A stretch of 64,000 nt of DNA from Rhodococcus sp. ARC_M6 (GCF_022810305.1 NZ_JALGQH010000023.1:1-64000); one strand, 5' to 3'. Shown: positions 39,370 through 47,855, numbered from the stretch's first letter. Notes: generated from the letters alone by a model not told the origin. Program-made: numbers and translations.

Positions 39370-40020
39370 ATGAGCCGACTCCCCGGCAAGAAGCTCGTCC
39401 GCCGCATTCCCGCTGCACTCGTCGGTGGCGCTGCCGTCGTAGCCCTGACCGCAGGATCCGCACTGTTCGGTGCCGGAACTGCCGCAGCAGCACCTCTCGA
39501 CCTCAATGGACTGATTGCACAGGCCGCCGCAATTTCCCCCGATGCGACCACGGCTATCCAGCAACTGATCGGCACGGCGGCCGTCGACCAGATCAACAAT
39601 GCGCTGGGACTTCCGGCATCCGGGAAAACCGAAGCGCAGAACTTCATGTATCCCGCACCAACACTCGGTTGCGGACTCGACGGCACTCCGGCGACAGTGA
39701 CACTCGGCACTGCCCAGGCAGGCCCGAACTTCCCGTCGATACCGTGGGTAGCCGCCGATCAACTCCGCTTCCAGGCGATTCCCGCCTACCCGTCCCTCCC
39801 CAAGATCTCGGGTTTGAGTGTCGCGTGGATAAACACGACTACATTCCAGGGCGGCATCGTGCCCCTGGACGACGTGATCCCCATTCTCAACACTCCCCTG
39901 CTGTCCAAGGTGGTCGACACCGGCGAGGGCAAGGTGCTGGCCACAATGTTCGGAAATGTGGATTACGTCGACGGAAAGTCCTGCACGGTACTTCCGACGG
40001 TCGGATCCTTCGACGCTTGA
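39370..40020 (+). CDS. Exported protein of unknown function
   Basis: 216 aa. A long signal peptide (SRLPGKKLVRRIPAALVGG, hydrophobic core, cleavage after TAAAA near residue 42) precedes a mature protein that starts PLDLNGLIAQAAAISPD. Two cysteines (GCGLDG and GKSCTV) could form a disulfide. The composition is that of small secreted proteins common in Rhodococcus and Mycobacterium. I prefer the ATG at 39370 because AAGGAG lies seven bases upstream, inside the codons of a longer GTG start at 39355. It converges with the response regulator, with a long inverted repeat between them. Confidence 0.8.
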   Translation: MSRLPGKKLVRRIPAALVGGAAVVALTAGSALFGAGTAAAAPLDLNGLIAQAAAISPDATTAIQQLIGTAAVDQINNALGLPASGKTEAQNFMYPAPTLGCGLDGTPATVTLGTAQAGPNFPSIPWVAADQLRFQAIPAYPSLPKISGLSVAWINTTTFQGGIVPLDDVIPILNTPLLSKVVDTGEGKVLATMFGNVDYVDGKSCTVLPTVGSFDA

Positions 40021-40077
40021 GTGGTAGCTGGCCTACGCGCTCGGAGTCACCAATCCGGTCTCGTAGGCCAGCACCAC
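40021..40077. terminator. Long inverted repeat between convergent genes
   Basis: GTGGTAGCTGGCCTAC (40021-40036) and GTAGGCCAGCACCAC (40063-40077) pair along 15 bases with a single bulged A, 26-base loop. It lies directly after the exported-protein stop and covers the response-regulator stop. A terminator for the plus-strand gene is plausible, though no T-run follows. Confidence 0.45.
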
Positions 40078-40692
40078 GGCTTGAACGCGGTCGCGGAGAT
40101 CCAGCTTCGTCAGAATTCGTCCGATGTGAGACTTGATCGTTGATTCGGATAGAAATAGTTGCTGCGCGATTTCTGTGTTCGATCGTCCCGTCGCAACTTG
40201 ACCGAGAACCTCACGCTCACGGTCGGTCAAGACGTCGAGAATGATCGGATCACGCCGAGGTGCCGGTCCGTCGACGATGAATCGCGACAGTAGTCGCCGC
40301 GTCACCTTCGGCGATACGACGGCATCGCCGGCTGCAACACTGCGGATCGCTGACACAAGGTCCTCGGGCGGCGTGTCCTTGAGCAGGAAGCCACTGGCCC
40401 CGGCGCGTAACGCCCCGAGTGCATGTTCGTCGAGGTCGAAGGTTGTCATCACCAGCACTCGAGATTCGATTCCCGACGCCAAAATCTGTTCCGTTGCACT
40501 GACGCCGTCGACGATCGGCATCCGTACGTCCATCAGGACGACATCCGGTTTCAGGGAAATTGCAGCGGTAACCGCCGCGGCCCCGTCCCCCGCTTCGCCG
40601 ACGACAGAAATATCCTCGTGCGCACCGAGGACCATGTTCAGCCCCATCCGCATAAGTTCCTGGTCGTCGACAATCAGCACGGAGATAGGCAC
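40033..40692 (-). CDS. NarL/FixJ-type response regulator
   Basis: 219 aa. The receiver domain has the acidic pair Asp9-Asp10, phospho-acceptor Asp55 (LMDVRMP), Thr83 and Lys105 (FLLKD). A LuxR-type helix-turn-helix follows (LTDREREVLGQVATGRSNTE ... STIKSHIGRILTKL, about 155-200). It should be a DNA-binding transcription factor switched by a histidine kinase, but no kinase gene is next to it, so it is an orphan in this window. The start is a GTG at 40692 with only a weak ribosome binding site. It converges with the exported protein at 39370. Confidence 0.93.
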   Translation of the reverse strand: MPISVLIVDDQELMRMGLNMVLGAHEDISVVGEAGDGAAAVTAAISLKPDVVLMDVRMPIVDGVSATEQILASGIESRVLVMTTFDLDEHALGALRAGASGFLLKDTPPEDLVSAIRSVAAGDAVVSPKVTRRLLSRFIVDGPAPRRDPIILDVLTDREREVLGQVATGRSNTEIAQQLFLSESTIKSHIGRILTKLDLRDRVQAVVLAYETGLVTPSA

Positions 40693-40784
40693 GGCGTAAA
40701 CCTATCGGGCGGACGGCGACGATGCCACCGACGTCACTTGTGCCCACGGAGACTTCGGACTTACGTCGGTATCACGGTTGGCCG

Positions 40785-41303
40785 TTACGTCTGATGCCCA
40801 GGCTCGAGCCCTCGAACATCGGAGTAGGTGATCGCGTCGTCTAATTCTTCAGGGGCAAAACCTGTTTCGGGATCGAGCAGGAAAGCTACATGATCGCCCA
40901 TGTCAATTCTTTCGATGATTCGCCCCACAAACCAGGCGGCAGCATCCTCGAGAATGGGTAGTTCGTGCGGGCCTCGGTGCCAGGTGCAATGAGCGAACTT
41001 GTCGATGTCGTCGCCAGTGGATTCTCCGAACAACTTCGCGATGTCGCCGCGCCGACTGGGAAGAAGATGAACGGCGAGGTATTCCGCACTCAAGGCGGTC
41101 CGATACGTACGGTTGTTTTTCGACAGACCAACAAGGAAACGCTGGGGCGTGATGCTGATCTGAGATGCAAACCCGACGAGGCACCCCGACTGTTTGCCAC
41201 CTGCACGGGTAGTGACAACAAACATCGGGTAGTCCAGCAATCCGACGATCTTGTCGAAGGCGCTGCTGACTACCGGTCGTGGACCCTCATCAGGAACTTG
41301 CAT
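40785..41303 (-). CDS. Flavin reductase-like FMN-binding protein
   Basis: 172 aa split-barrel flavoprotein of the HpaC/flavin-reductase family. The barrel strands are visible as YPMFVVTTRAGGKQSGCLVG, ITPQRFLVGLSKNNRTY and EYLAVHLLPSRRGDIAKLFG, with DDIDKFAHCTWHRGPHELPI and HVAFLLDPETGF towards the end. Members reduce FMN/FAD for two-component monooxygenases or act as stand-alone FMN proteins; no monooxygenase partner is nearby. GAGGAG lies seven bases before the ATG. It is divergent from the first methyltransferase gene, with 139 bases between them. Confidence 0.85.
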   Translation of the reverse strand: MQVPDEGPRPVVSSAFDKIVGLLDYPMFVVTTRAGGKQSGCLVGFASQISITPQRFLVGLSKNNRTYRTALSAEYLAVHLLPSRRGDIAKLFGESTGDDIDKFAHCTWHRGPHELPILEDAAAWFVGRIIERIDMGDHVAFLLDPETGFAPEELDDAITYSDVRGLEPGHQT

Positions 41304-41442
41304 CTTGTGACTCCTCGGTTCTCTTCGGCAGTTTTCCGACGCTACGCCTCGCCGAACTGCATGTGTGAGAAGGTGAAACGTATACCGATATCACTACTCC
41401 GGATAGATGCTGAACCAGTACGCATGACCCCGAGGAGTAACG

Positions 41443-42132
41443 ATGCTACTTCGTCTGCCAGGCGTATACCCACCGCAAGAAGACACATGGTTGCTCGCCG
41501 ACGCCATGGCGGCTGAGAGCCTCGGGCCCGGCTCACGGGTTCTCGATATCTGCACCGGAGCAGGCGCATTAAGCGTGCAAGCCGCCTCGGCCGGCGCCGG
41601 ATACGTCACTGCGGTAGATATTTCCCGACGCGCACTGGCCACCACCTGGATCAACGCCCATCTGCGCCGATTGTCGATCCGTGTCGTACACGGCGACCTG
41701 ACGTCGCCCGTTCGAGATCAGCGTTTCGACCTAGTGGTTTCGAATCCTCCGTACGTTCCGGCACACGACGACGTCCTGCCCACTCGGGGTATCGAGCGGG
41801 CATGGGATGCCGGAGTGGATGGGCGAATGCTTCTGGATCGAATCTGTGTGCAGGCACCCGGGGTGCTCACGGAGTCGGGCATCTTGTTGATCGCGCAATC
41901 GGTGCTGAGCGGGGTCGAAAAGACCCAAGCCATGCTGGAAGAACAGGGATTATCAGTCGAAATCGTTGCCCGAGCTGAAATACCTTTCGGGCGTGTACTT
42001 TCCGCACGCGCAGCACTGTTCGAGGCTCGCGGACTCATCGCTGTGGGGCAACGCACGGAAGAGATCGTTGTCCTTCGCGCGGTCCGATCACATGTCGAGG
42101 CCAACCCTTTACCAACGGGCACTGCGCAATGA
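41443..42132 (+). CDS. HemK2/Mtq2-like SAM methyltransferase, copy 1
   Basis: 229 aa class I methyltransferase. Motif I is VLDICTGAGALS, motif II VTAVDIS, and the catalytic loop is VVSNPPYVPAHDDV, the NPPY signature of enzymes that N-methylate glutamine (release factors) or a nucleobase. It begins RLPGVYPPQEDTWLLADA, as in the archaeal/eukaryotic Mtq2-type subgroup rather than PrmC itself. GAGGAG precedes the ATG. It ends in an ATGA overlap with the next gene. A close paralogue lies at 50725-51372 in the opposite orientation. The true substrate is unknown. Confidence 0.85.
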   Translation: MLLRLPGVYPPQEDTWLLADAMAAESLGPGSRVLDICTGAGALSVQAASAGAGYVTAVDISRRALATTWINAHLRRLSIRVVHGDLTSPVRDQRFDLVVSNPPYVPAHDDVLPTRGIERAWDAGVDGRMLLDRICVQAPGVLTESGILLIAQSVLSGVEKTQAMLEEQGLSVEIVARAEIPFGRVLSARAALFEARGLIAVGQRTEEIVVLRAVRSHVEANPLPTGTAQ

Positions 42133-42398
42133 AGATTGCCGGAATCCGTCCGTCGGCCACTGCTAACGATGTATCGGTAGAAGTGGCAACGTTCGTTCGA
42201 TCGATGGGCGTCCCGGACGTCGTGATTGAGATGCCCGGCGAGCGAAGCGACCCCGCCCACCTGTTGGTGTATCGCATTGCCGACCACATCATCGCCGCCT
42301 GGCCGCAGGAAATCTATGATCCACCCTGGTTGCGCGAGTTCACCCAGAAGACGACGTATGTCGGCGGGATCAGCCGCTTCCGGCCAGCACGTCGGTAG
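42129..42398 (+). CDS. Small protein coupled to the methyltransferase
   Basis: 89 aa, sharing the ATGA overlap with the methyltransferase stop, so translation is very likely coupled. The sequence (KIAGIRPSATANDVSVEVAT, DVVIEMPGERSDPAHLLVYR, WPQEIYDPPWLREF) is soluble and mixed alpha/beta with no motif I recognise. The paralogous methyltransferase at 50725 has no such partner and is followed by a CDGSH gene. It could be a substrate-selection partner or simply a co-expressed stress protein. Confidence 0.6.
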   Translation: MKIAGIRPSATANDVSVEVATFVRSMGVPDVVIEMPGERSDPAHLLVYRIADHIIAAWPQEIYDPPWLREFTQKTTYVGGISRFRPARR

Positions 42399-42486
42399 AC
42401 GCGCTGGCCGAGTCAACTGCGACGGCACCTTTATATTTCGACCTCGTATTGCGACCCCGATGACTTACGGCTGTGCGCCGCAATGC

Positions 42487-42822
42487 CTACCACGGAAGCC
42501 GGAAAGGCCGCACCCGCTTCGGGTGACGATCGCCATCCGAGCCGCTAGTGGCAGCGATGCGGACATTGCGAGCCTGCGGTGGGTGTGACGTCCGGTCGTG
42601 TTCGTACGCGACAAATTCCCCGTCTCGCAGTGTGTGGTAAATACCGTTTCCCGCAATCTCGGTGAAGTGCACGAAGACACTCGGGCCACCTTCCGCAGGC
42701 ACGATAAACCCGAATCCATGTTCGCAGTTGAACCAATCGACGACACCACGCTTCGTGGTTGTAGCAGTGAAATCACCTGGCTCGGATACAGCTATGTCGG
42801 GTATCCCCGTCTCGGTAGTCAT
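42487..42822 (-). CDS. Cold-shock-domain protein, extended
   Basis: 111 aa. After a 24-residue polar N-terminus comes a cold-shock domain: KRGVVDWFNCEHGFGFIVP with the RNP1-like GFGFI, then SVFVHFTEI as RNP2. The usual KGFGFI is modified and Cys occupies a position normally charged. The C-terminal 25 residues (SGSDGDRHPKRVRPFRLPW) are basic. It probably binds single-stranded nucleic acid. AGGAG lies ahead of the ATG. Its start overlaps the stop of the SPW-repeat gene by four bases, so the two are translated from one message. Confidence 0.8.
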   Translation of the reverse strand: MTTETGIPDIAVSEPGDFTATTTKRGVVDWFNCEHGFGFIVPAEGGPSVFVHFTEIAGNGIYHTLRDGEFVAYEHDRTSHPPQARNVRIAATSGSDGDRHPKRVRPFRLPW

Positions 42823-43277
42823 CGCGGCTCCTGTCGCGGTTCGCGTCGTTGAAGACCGCCGCCCATTCCCAGCGCAGCAGTAGCGAGGCCAAGAACGCAG
42901 ACCAGTGCTCCCACAACCGCATTGGACCAGATCATGGAAGTGCTGGTATCGACACCCGCAACAATCCACGGGGAGACAATCAGCCACATCCCGAGTAGTG
43001 GTGCAACGAATGTCATGCCGTGCGTGCGACCGTACGCGGATCCGAATGCCACGGCCAGCAACCCGATCGCAGCGCCACAAATCAAGTTAGTGACGCTCAG
43101 ATTGGTTTGTCCGGCGAAGCCGATGATCCACGCGGACGCCGCTGCATACAGTCCGGACAGCAACATCAGCCCTTCGACGACTTGGGCGGTTGGTTGTTCG
43201 GCCGCCTGATCGTAGCGCTCACGCAGCGCCATGATGTCAGGGTGAGTGTGCATCGGTGCGTGGGTAGATGATGACAT
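42819..43277 (-). CDS. SPW-repeat membrane protein
   Basis: 152 aa with four hydrophobic segments and the family's SPW signature: a first degenerate repeat SAWIIGFAGQT and a second LIVSPWIVAGVDTS. SPW proteins are small inner-membrane proteins of unknown function. GGAG precedes the ATG at 43277. The gene is followed, with a four-base overlap, by the cold-shock-domain gene. 43278-43495 upstream has no other gene and should carry the promoter, although I see no GTTT-N15-GGGTA site there. Confidence 0.8.
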   Translation of the reverse strand: MSSSTHAPMHTHPDIMALRERYDQAAEQPTAQVVEGLMLLSGLYAAASAWIIGFAGQTNLSVTNLICGAAIGLLAVAFGSAYGRTHGMTFVAPLLGMWLIVSPWIVAGVDTSTSMIWSNAVVGALVCVLGLATAALGMGGGLQRREPRQEPR

Positions 43278-43495
43278 GTGAATTCATCTCCTCGACCGGA
43301 GCGGAGGGCAAGGCAGTCCTTCCGATCCGTATAGATGTATCTAATGGAGTACGACGCTGCCCGAATCGGTCATCACCTCGTCGGAGTCGCCGAAATCGGT
43401 GGAGCGCACTCAACCACCACATACGTACCCAGTCGGGCATCGAACAATGCACTAGTCGAAGCAAAAAATCGAGAAGGTGTCGGTGCGCGGTGCGG

Positions 43496-43836
43496 TCACG
43501 GCCGGAAGACCCGCACGCATCCGTCCTTCTTCTCCTTGAACAATTCGTAACCATGCACGGCGTCGGTCAGCGGCATGTCGTGGGTGATCAATACCGACGG
43601 GTCGAGGTCGCCCGGCAGCACGTAATCGAACATTCGTGGCATATACCGCTGCCCTTCCGGCACGCGAGGACAGCTTGACGCAGAGAAGTAGCACGGTCGG
43701 TTTCCACGGGCAGTTGTTGTTTGGCCCGGTCGTACAGTTGTTGGATCCCGGTGCCATGGCCTTCCATACCAACGGCGTCGATGCACGAGTCGGGGCCGCG
43801 ACCACTCGTGGTTTCACGCAGGAACTCAGTTCCGTG
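43496..43836 (-). pseudogene. Remnant of a zinc-dependent alcohol/formaldehyde dehydrogenase
   Basis: Two minus-strand frames encode separate parts of one medium-chain dehydrogenase. About 43655-43836 gives SGRGPDSCIDAVGMEGHGTG and VETDRATSLRQAVLACRKG; then 43496-43645 in another frame gives DPSVLITHDMPLTDAVHGYE and KKDGCVRVF to a stop. The NAD-binding N-terminal half and roughly 45 residues between the two parts, compared with the family, are missing. Clearly a decayed gene. Confidence 0.7.
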
Positions 43837-44081
43837 AACCCGCCTCACTGAGGTGTTTCCCGCTCCGTTGTTCATCCGAACGATGCTGCCCTTCAAGAAA
43901 TGTCGCGACGACCGCCGACGAGTACCCACTGGCCTTGACCTCGCGCCCAACGGACAACTCGTCGATGGCCGGTGCACTACCTGGACGTCGCAGCGACTGA
44001 GCCGCGCGGCGTTGAGCGCAAGGCCTGGAAAAATTGCTCCTCCACACCCTTACGAAGGATCCAGAACGAATTAAGACCAGG
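43837..44081. other. No gene seen
   Basis: Short open frames here have no start signal or recognisable composition. Together with the flanking remnants this looks like degraded sequence. Confidence 0.3.
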
Positions 44082-44147
44082 CGATCAGTCGAATACGTCG
44101 AGTATCAGAAGAACGGCAAACACTAGAAACCCGACCGCGATGACACC
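44082..44147 (-). pseudogene. Duplicated 3' end of a DUF6480 gene
   Basis: 66 bases match 57697-57762 with one synonymous difference and encode the same C-terminus, IAVGFLVFAVLLILDVFD, followed by the stop. Upstream of 44147 the similarity ends abruptly, so only the tail of the gene is here. Confidence 0.7.
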
Positions 44148-44654
44148 ACCGCTTGGCGCTGGCTTGCCAACGGATATGCACTCGACGGCCATCCTCCACC
44201 AGAATTATCGGGTGATCATGGAGCTTTTGATCGAAGCTTGAAGAAACACGAACACTGCGGCGCCTCGGATCCGCCGCGATTGGTTCGGAACCTGCACCCC
44301 GAGATCCTGTGGCTCCCCGGGAGGACTGAGGTAATTCGGACGCATGATCGCCGGACACCTTGCTCATGTCCATTCGTCATCATGCGATTCGCCACCCGCA
44401 CACACAGGCTGAGTGTTCTCTGACGAGGAGTTGACAAGCCCTCATTTCCCAATGAACGCGGCAAAAAGTGGAAGTCAACGACGCCCCGTTACCTTCGATT
44501 GCCGCGAGGTCTGCGCAGGTGCGTATGGACTCGAACTGACAATTACTGCTCCCGCCGCGTTCGGATCCTTCTCCTACGCTTGTCGGACTTTCTCGGAGGA
44601 TGGCGGATGCGAAACGTGATGTGCAGCATCCCATTGCGGTGTGATCCAGCGGTG
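44148..44654. other. About 500 bases without a supportable gene
   Basis: Several short frames exist on both strands (for example 44413-44619 plus) but none has a convincing ribosome binding site or family resemblance. It lies downstream of the catalase gene and between two remnants. Confidence 0.3.
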
Positions 44655-46823
44655 TCAGACGGTGGGTGGCACATCGAAGCGCCCCCACACACGGTGTCTC
44701 TTGAGAAGCTGAGTTACTGCATCGAACGCCGTTTCTGCGTCAGCGTCGACGATGACGCCTGGTGCAGACTCGTCGATGCCGGCAGCAGCAAGCGCGCTCG
44801 CGCTCTCGCCCCATCCACCGATTGCCTTGCTGTGTCGGTACATTTCATTGAGAAGCGTGTCGACACGCGGATCCAGCTTGCCTTCGTCGAGACGGGAAAC
44901 GTCACCGCTCAACAGGACTGCGTCGAACTCGATCGAACGAGCTGTGAGGTACGTTCGCTGCACTGTCACCGCGTTCTCTCCCCCACCGATTTTCCCTCCG
45001 TGCGGTCCGAGGATGAGTGGCATGATCCCGGCGTCGACAATCTTCGCCCGCACAGCGGCAACGGTATCGAGATCGGAGTTCTCGTCGACTAGCAGCGCGA
45101 TGGTCCTGCCGTCGACAGGCCATTCCGCACCCACTTGGGAGAGTGCCGGGCTCGGTGCCGGATCCTCCAGTGGCTCTGCGGGTTCCGGCGTCGGCAGCCC
45201 CAGTCCGTTCGCGACAGTCGCCGCAAGACCGGGGTCGATGTTCGCCAAGATCCCCAGATTGCGGGTCTTGATGTTCTCCTCGAAGCACTTACCCAACTCG
45301 AAGGTGTACGCGTCGGCGACGTGCTTCTGCTCGACCGGAGAGATGCTTCTGTAGAAGAGTCTGGCCTGAGAAAAGTGATCGTCGAATGTCGCCGGCGCCT
45401 GACGCACCTTGCGGCCTGACACTTCTTCGGGCACTTCGATATAGGCGGCGCTCTCCGCAGATGCCAGGAAGGGACAACCACCGTCCAACGAGTTGGGGTG
45501 GTACGGCGCTACACCGGTGTGCACTCCGTCCTGGTGGAAGCCGTCGCGAAGCATGTCATTGACGGGTGCATGGGGACGGTTGATCGGGATCTGATCGAAA
45601 TTGGGTCCGCCGAGCCGCGTGATCTGGGTATCGAGATACGAGAACAAACGTGCTTGCAGGAGAGGATCGTTGGTGATGTCGATGCCGGGTACCAAGTGCC
45701 CCGGGTGGAATGCGACTTGTTCGGTCTCGGCGAAGAAGTTGGTGGGGTTGGCATCGAGAGTCATCGTCCCGATGATCTGCACCGGTGCAATTTCCTCGGG
45801 AACGATCTTGGTGGGGTCCAATAGATCGATGCCTTCGAACATCTCGTTTTCGGTATCCGGAAACACCTGCACACCGAGGTCCCAGGACGGGTAGGCACCT
45901 GCTTCGATGGCGTCGGCTAGGTCGCGCCGATGGAAGTCGGGGTCTACACCGCCGGCAATCTGTGCCTCTTCCCATACAAGCGAGTGAACCCCGGCCGCGG
46001 GCTTCCAATGGAACTTGACCAGATTGGTGCCGCCGTCAGGGTTCACGAGTCGGAACGTGTGTATGCCGAAGCCCTCCATCATGCGATACGAGCGAGGAAT
46101 GCCTCGATCGGACATGTTCCACAACGTGTGGGCGGTCGCCTCGGTGTGCAGGGAGACAAAGTCCCAGAACGTATCGTGAGCACTCTGCGCCTGCGGGATC
46201 TCTCGGTCCGGGTGAGGTTTCGCAGCGTGAATGACGTCGGGAAATTTGATTCCGTCTTGAATGAAGAAGACCGGGATGTTGTTGCCTACCAAGTCGAAAA
46301 CGCCTTCATCGGTGTAGAACTTGGTGGCAAATCCGCGGGTGTCACGAACAGTGTCTGCCGAACCTCGTGAGCCCAGCACGGTCGAGAATCTCACGAATAC
46401 CGGGGTTCGCGTACCCGACGTGAACATGGCTGCTTTGCAAATGCTTTCGGCGGCTCCGTTGGCAAGGAAGGTTCCGTGTGCGGCGGCACCACGCGCGTGG
46501 ACGACCCGCTCGGGGATCCTTTCGTGATCGAAGTGCGTGATCTTCTCACGAAGGTGGTGGTCCTGAAGGAGTGTGGGACCCCGCTCACCGGCAGTGAGTG
46601 AGTGATCAGTCTCGTACAGTCGCGTACCTGTTGCCGTAGTGAGATATTCACCTCGCTGCCCGCGACCGTTGCCCTTCACCGTCCCCTCTGCACCCGCAAC
46701 AGTACGCACCTGAGGCTGCCTCTGGTCGTCTTTGGGAGGCAGCGGTTGGCGCGGCTCGACAGGCTCGTGCAGATCCGGCGTCTGTGGAGCTGGCGCACCC
46801 GGTACAGATTCAGACGAAGGCAT
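44655..46823 (-). CDS. katE: Large-subunit (HPII-type) catalase
   Basis: 722 aa monofunctional haem catalase of the large clade. The core shows the distal His segment RVVHARGAAAHGTF, the Asn motif DLVGNNIPVFF and the proximal Tyr motif ARLFSYLDTQITRLGGPNF. After about residue 560 comes the flavodoxin/DJ-1-like C-terminal domain typical of KatE (GRTIALLVDENSDLDTVAAV, IMPLILGPHGG). It degrades hydrogen peroxide in the cytoplasm, usually in stationary phase. The ATG at 46823 is chosen because AGGAG lies eight bases upstream. No clear SigF-type promoter is visible in the 128 bases to the CsbD stop. A fragment of a second catalase is at 59222-59350. Confidence 0.95.
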   Translation of the reverse strand: MPSSESVPGAPAPQTPDLHEPVEPRQPLPPKDDQRQPQVRTVAGAEGTVKGNGRGQRGEYLTTATGTRLYETDHSLTAGERGPTLLQDHHLREKITHFDHERIPERVVHARGAAAHGTFLANGAAESICKAAMFTSGTRTPVFVRFSTVLGSRGSADTVRDTRGFATKFYTDEGVFDLVGNNIPVFFIQDGIKFPDVIHAAKPHPDREIPQAQSAHDTFWDFVSLHTEATAHTLWNMSDRGIPRSYRMMEGFGIHTFRLVNPDGGTNLVKFHWKPAAGVHSLVWEEAQIAGGVDPDFHRRDLADAIEAGAYPSWDLGVQVFPDTENEMFEGIDLLDPTKIVPEEIAPVQIIGTMTLDANPTNFFAETEQVAFHPGHLVPGIDITNDPLLQARLFSYLDTQITRLGGPNFDQIPINRPHAPVNDMLRDGFHQDGVHTGVAPYHPNSLDGGCPFLASAESAAYIEVPEEVSGRKVRQAPATFDDHFSQARLFYRSISPVEQKHVADAYTFELGKCFEENIKTRNLGILANIDPGLAATVANGLGLPTPEPAEPLEDPAPSPALSQVGAEWPVDGRTIALLVDENSDLDTVAAVRAKIVDAGIMPLILGPHGGKIGGGENAVTVQRTYLTARSIEFDAVLLSGDVSRLDEGKLDPRVDTLLNEMYRHSKAIGGWGESASALAAAGIDESAPGVIVDADAETAFDAVTQLLKRHRVWGRFDVPPTV

Positions 46824-46951
46824 GGAACAACTCCTCTTGATCACGGGATGGTTGTGCGAATTACGTTGTGCTGTATCGGATAGTTCGGTCGAGCCACCGA
46901 GCACCCTCGACTCAGGTACGCCCAGAGCCGAGGGCGACGAGTGCGCCTCGA

Positions 46952-47188
46952 CTATTGTTCGGACCGCTGTCGTGCTTCATCCGCGGCCGCTTTCGCGCGA
47001 GCTTTCTCGGCTGCTGCTTCCTTCTCAGCGACTTCTCGCTGACTCTCTGCCTTGTCCTGCTGGGCTCGCCCTTCCCGAGACAAGCTGTCGTTACCGGTAA
47101 CCGCACCAACAGCTTCCTTCGCCTTGCCCTTGACTCCTTCGACGACGCCCTTGACGCCTTCGCTCGGACCGCTCTTGTCGTCTGGCAC
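46952..47188 (-). CDS. CsbD family stress protein, copy 1
   Basis: 78 aa, hydrophilic and highly charged, with the CsbD core GVVEGVKGKAKEAVGAVTGN and an Ala/Glu/Lys-rich tail that should be helical or disordered. CsbD proteins are among the most strongly induced general-stress products (SigB-dependent in Bacillus); the molecular role is unknown. The start is a GTG with GGAGG five bases upstream. A perfect SigF-type promoter precedes it (47244-47268). A frameshifted paralogue is at 63288. Confidence 0.88.
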   Translation of the reverse strand: MPDDKSGPSEGVKGVVEGVKGKAKEAVGAVTGNDSLSREGRAQQDKAESQREVAEKEAAAEKARAKAAADEARQRSEQ

Positions 47189-47243
47189 GTGATCCTCCAG
47201 TTGTCGTTGCGATACGTATGTTGCGATTCGTACATTCAAGGCA

Positions 47244-47268
47244 CTACCCGCAGCGCGATCTGACAAAC
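47244..47268 (-). promoter_or_regulatory. SigB/SigF-type promoter of csbD copy 1
   Basis: Minus strand reads GTTT, 15 bases, GGGTAG, 56 bases before the GTG start. It matches the GTTT-N15-GGGTA consensus exactly. Confidence 0.65.
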
Positions 47269-47374
47269 ATCCGTGCACTGACGGCACGCCAGTCAGATAC
47301 CGACTGCGCCGATTTCGGTATAATCAGTATCTCCCGTTTCACTCACGGCATCGCCGGACGGGAAGAGAAGCGAC

Positions 47375-47551
47375 ATGTACGGGGTTGTTTCATTTCCCTC
47401 GCAAGCGAAGGGTAATGAGATTGGTCGTTACAGAATAACCATGCCGGATGGTTCCACTACAGATGAATTATTCGAATCGGACAATGAGGCTATCGGTGCC
47501 GCAATCCATGCGAACCTCGTTGACAGCCAAGGGATCACAGTGGAACGTTAA
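47375..47551 (+). CDS. YxITxPDG small protein, copy 1 (truncated by a TAA)
   Basis: 58 aa to the first stop. The conserved part GRYRITMPDGSTTDELFESD and EAIGAAIHANLVDSQGITVER matches the proteins at 59929 and 62212. The stop comes from a 6-bp CGTTAA/CGTTAT duplication: deleting it restores VERYTDDGDLLATHLPEVGY and the frame then runs to 47635. So this copy is probably broken at about two thirds of its length, unless the shorter form is functional. A TATAAT hexamer (47319-47324) lies upstream within an ATACCGA/TCGGTAT inverted repeat. It is divergent from csbD copy 1. The function is unknown. Confidence 0.6.
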   Translation: MYGVVSFPSQAKGNEIGRYRITMPDGSTTDELFESDNEAIGAAIHANLVDSQGITVER

Positions 47552-47628
47552 CGTTATACGGATGACGGAGATCTCCTCGCGACGCACCTACCGGAGGTCG
47601 GGTATCAGGGAACAGTGCGGCAGCGCCG

Positions 47629-47784
47629 TCAATAATAGTGCCGCCGCCCACCTACCGCGCGACCCGTCGACCCGAGCAACATCAAAATCAGTCCGATCAC
47701 CAGTACCACGATCCCGATTGTCCACAGGATCGAAATTCCGAACACGAACCCAACGATCAGCAAGATAATTCCAAGAATAATCAT
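47629..47784 (-). CDS. DUF6131-like small membrane protein
   Basis: 51 aa, almost entirely two hydrophobic helices (IILGIILLIVGFVFGISILW and IGIVVLVIGLILMLLG) followed by a basic tail ending GGRRHYY. It resembles the small actinobacterial membrane proteins of DUF6131. The start at 47784 is set by GGGAG seven bases upstream; a longer form from 47832 would swallow the promoter region. A perfect GTTT-N15-GGGTAT promoter lies 47 bases upstream, so it should be a general-stress protein. Confidence 0.75.
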   Translation of the reverse strand: MIILGIILLIVGFVFGISILWTIGIVVLVIGLILMLLGSTGRAVGGRRHYY

Positions 47785-47830
47785 GACAAACTCCCATTGC
47801 ACGAGCCTCACAAGACCCCGCATTATCGGC

Positions 47831-47855
47831 ATACCCTCATATAGGTGTCACAAAC
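47831..47855 (-). promoter_or_regulatory. SigB/SigF-type promoter of the DUF6131 gene
   Basis: Minus strand reads GTTT, 15 bases, GGGTAT: an exact consensus match, 47 bases from the ATG. Confidence 0.7.

Noticed and set aside
44413-44619. 68-aa plus-strand frame downstream of the catalase gene
   Set aside because: No convincing ribosome binding site for its GTG and no family resemblance.
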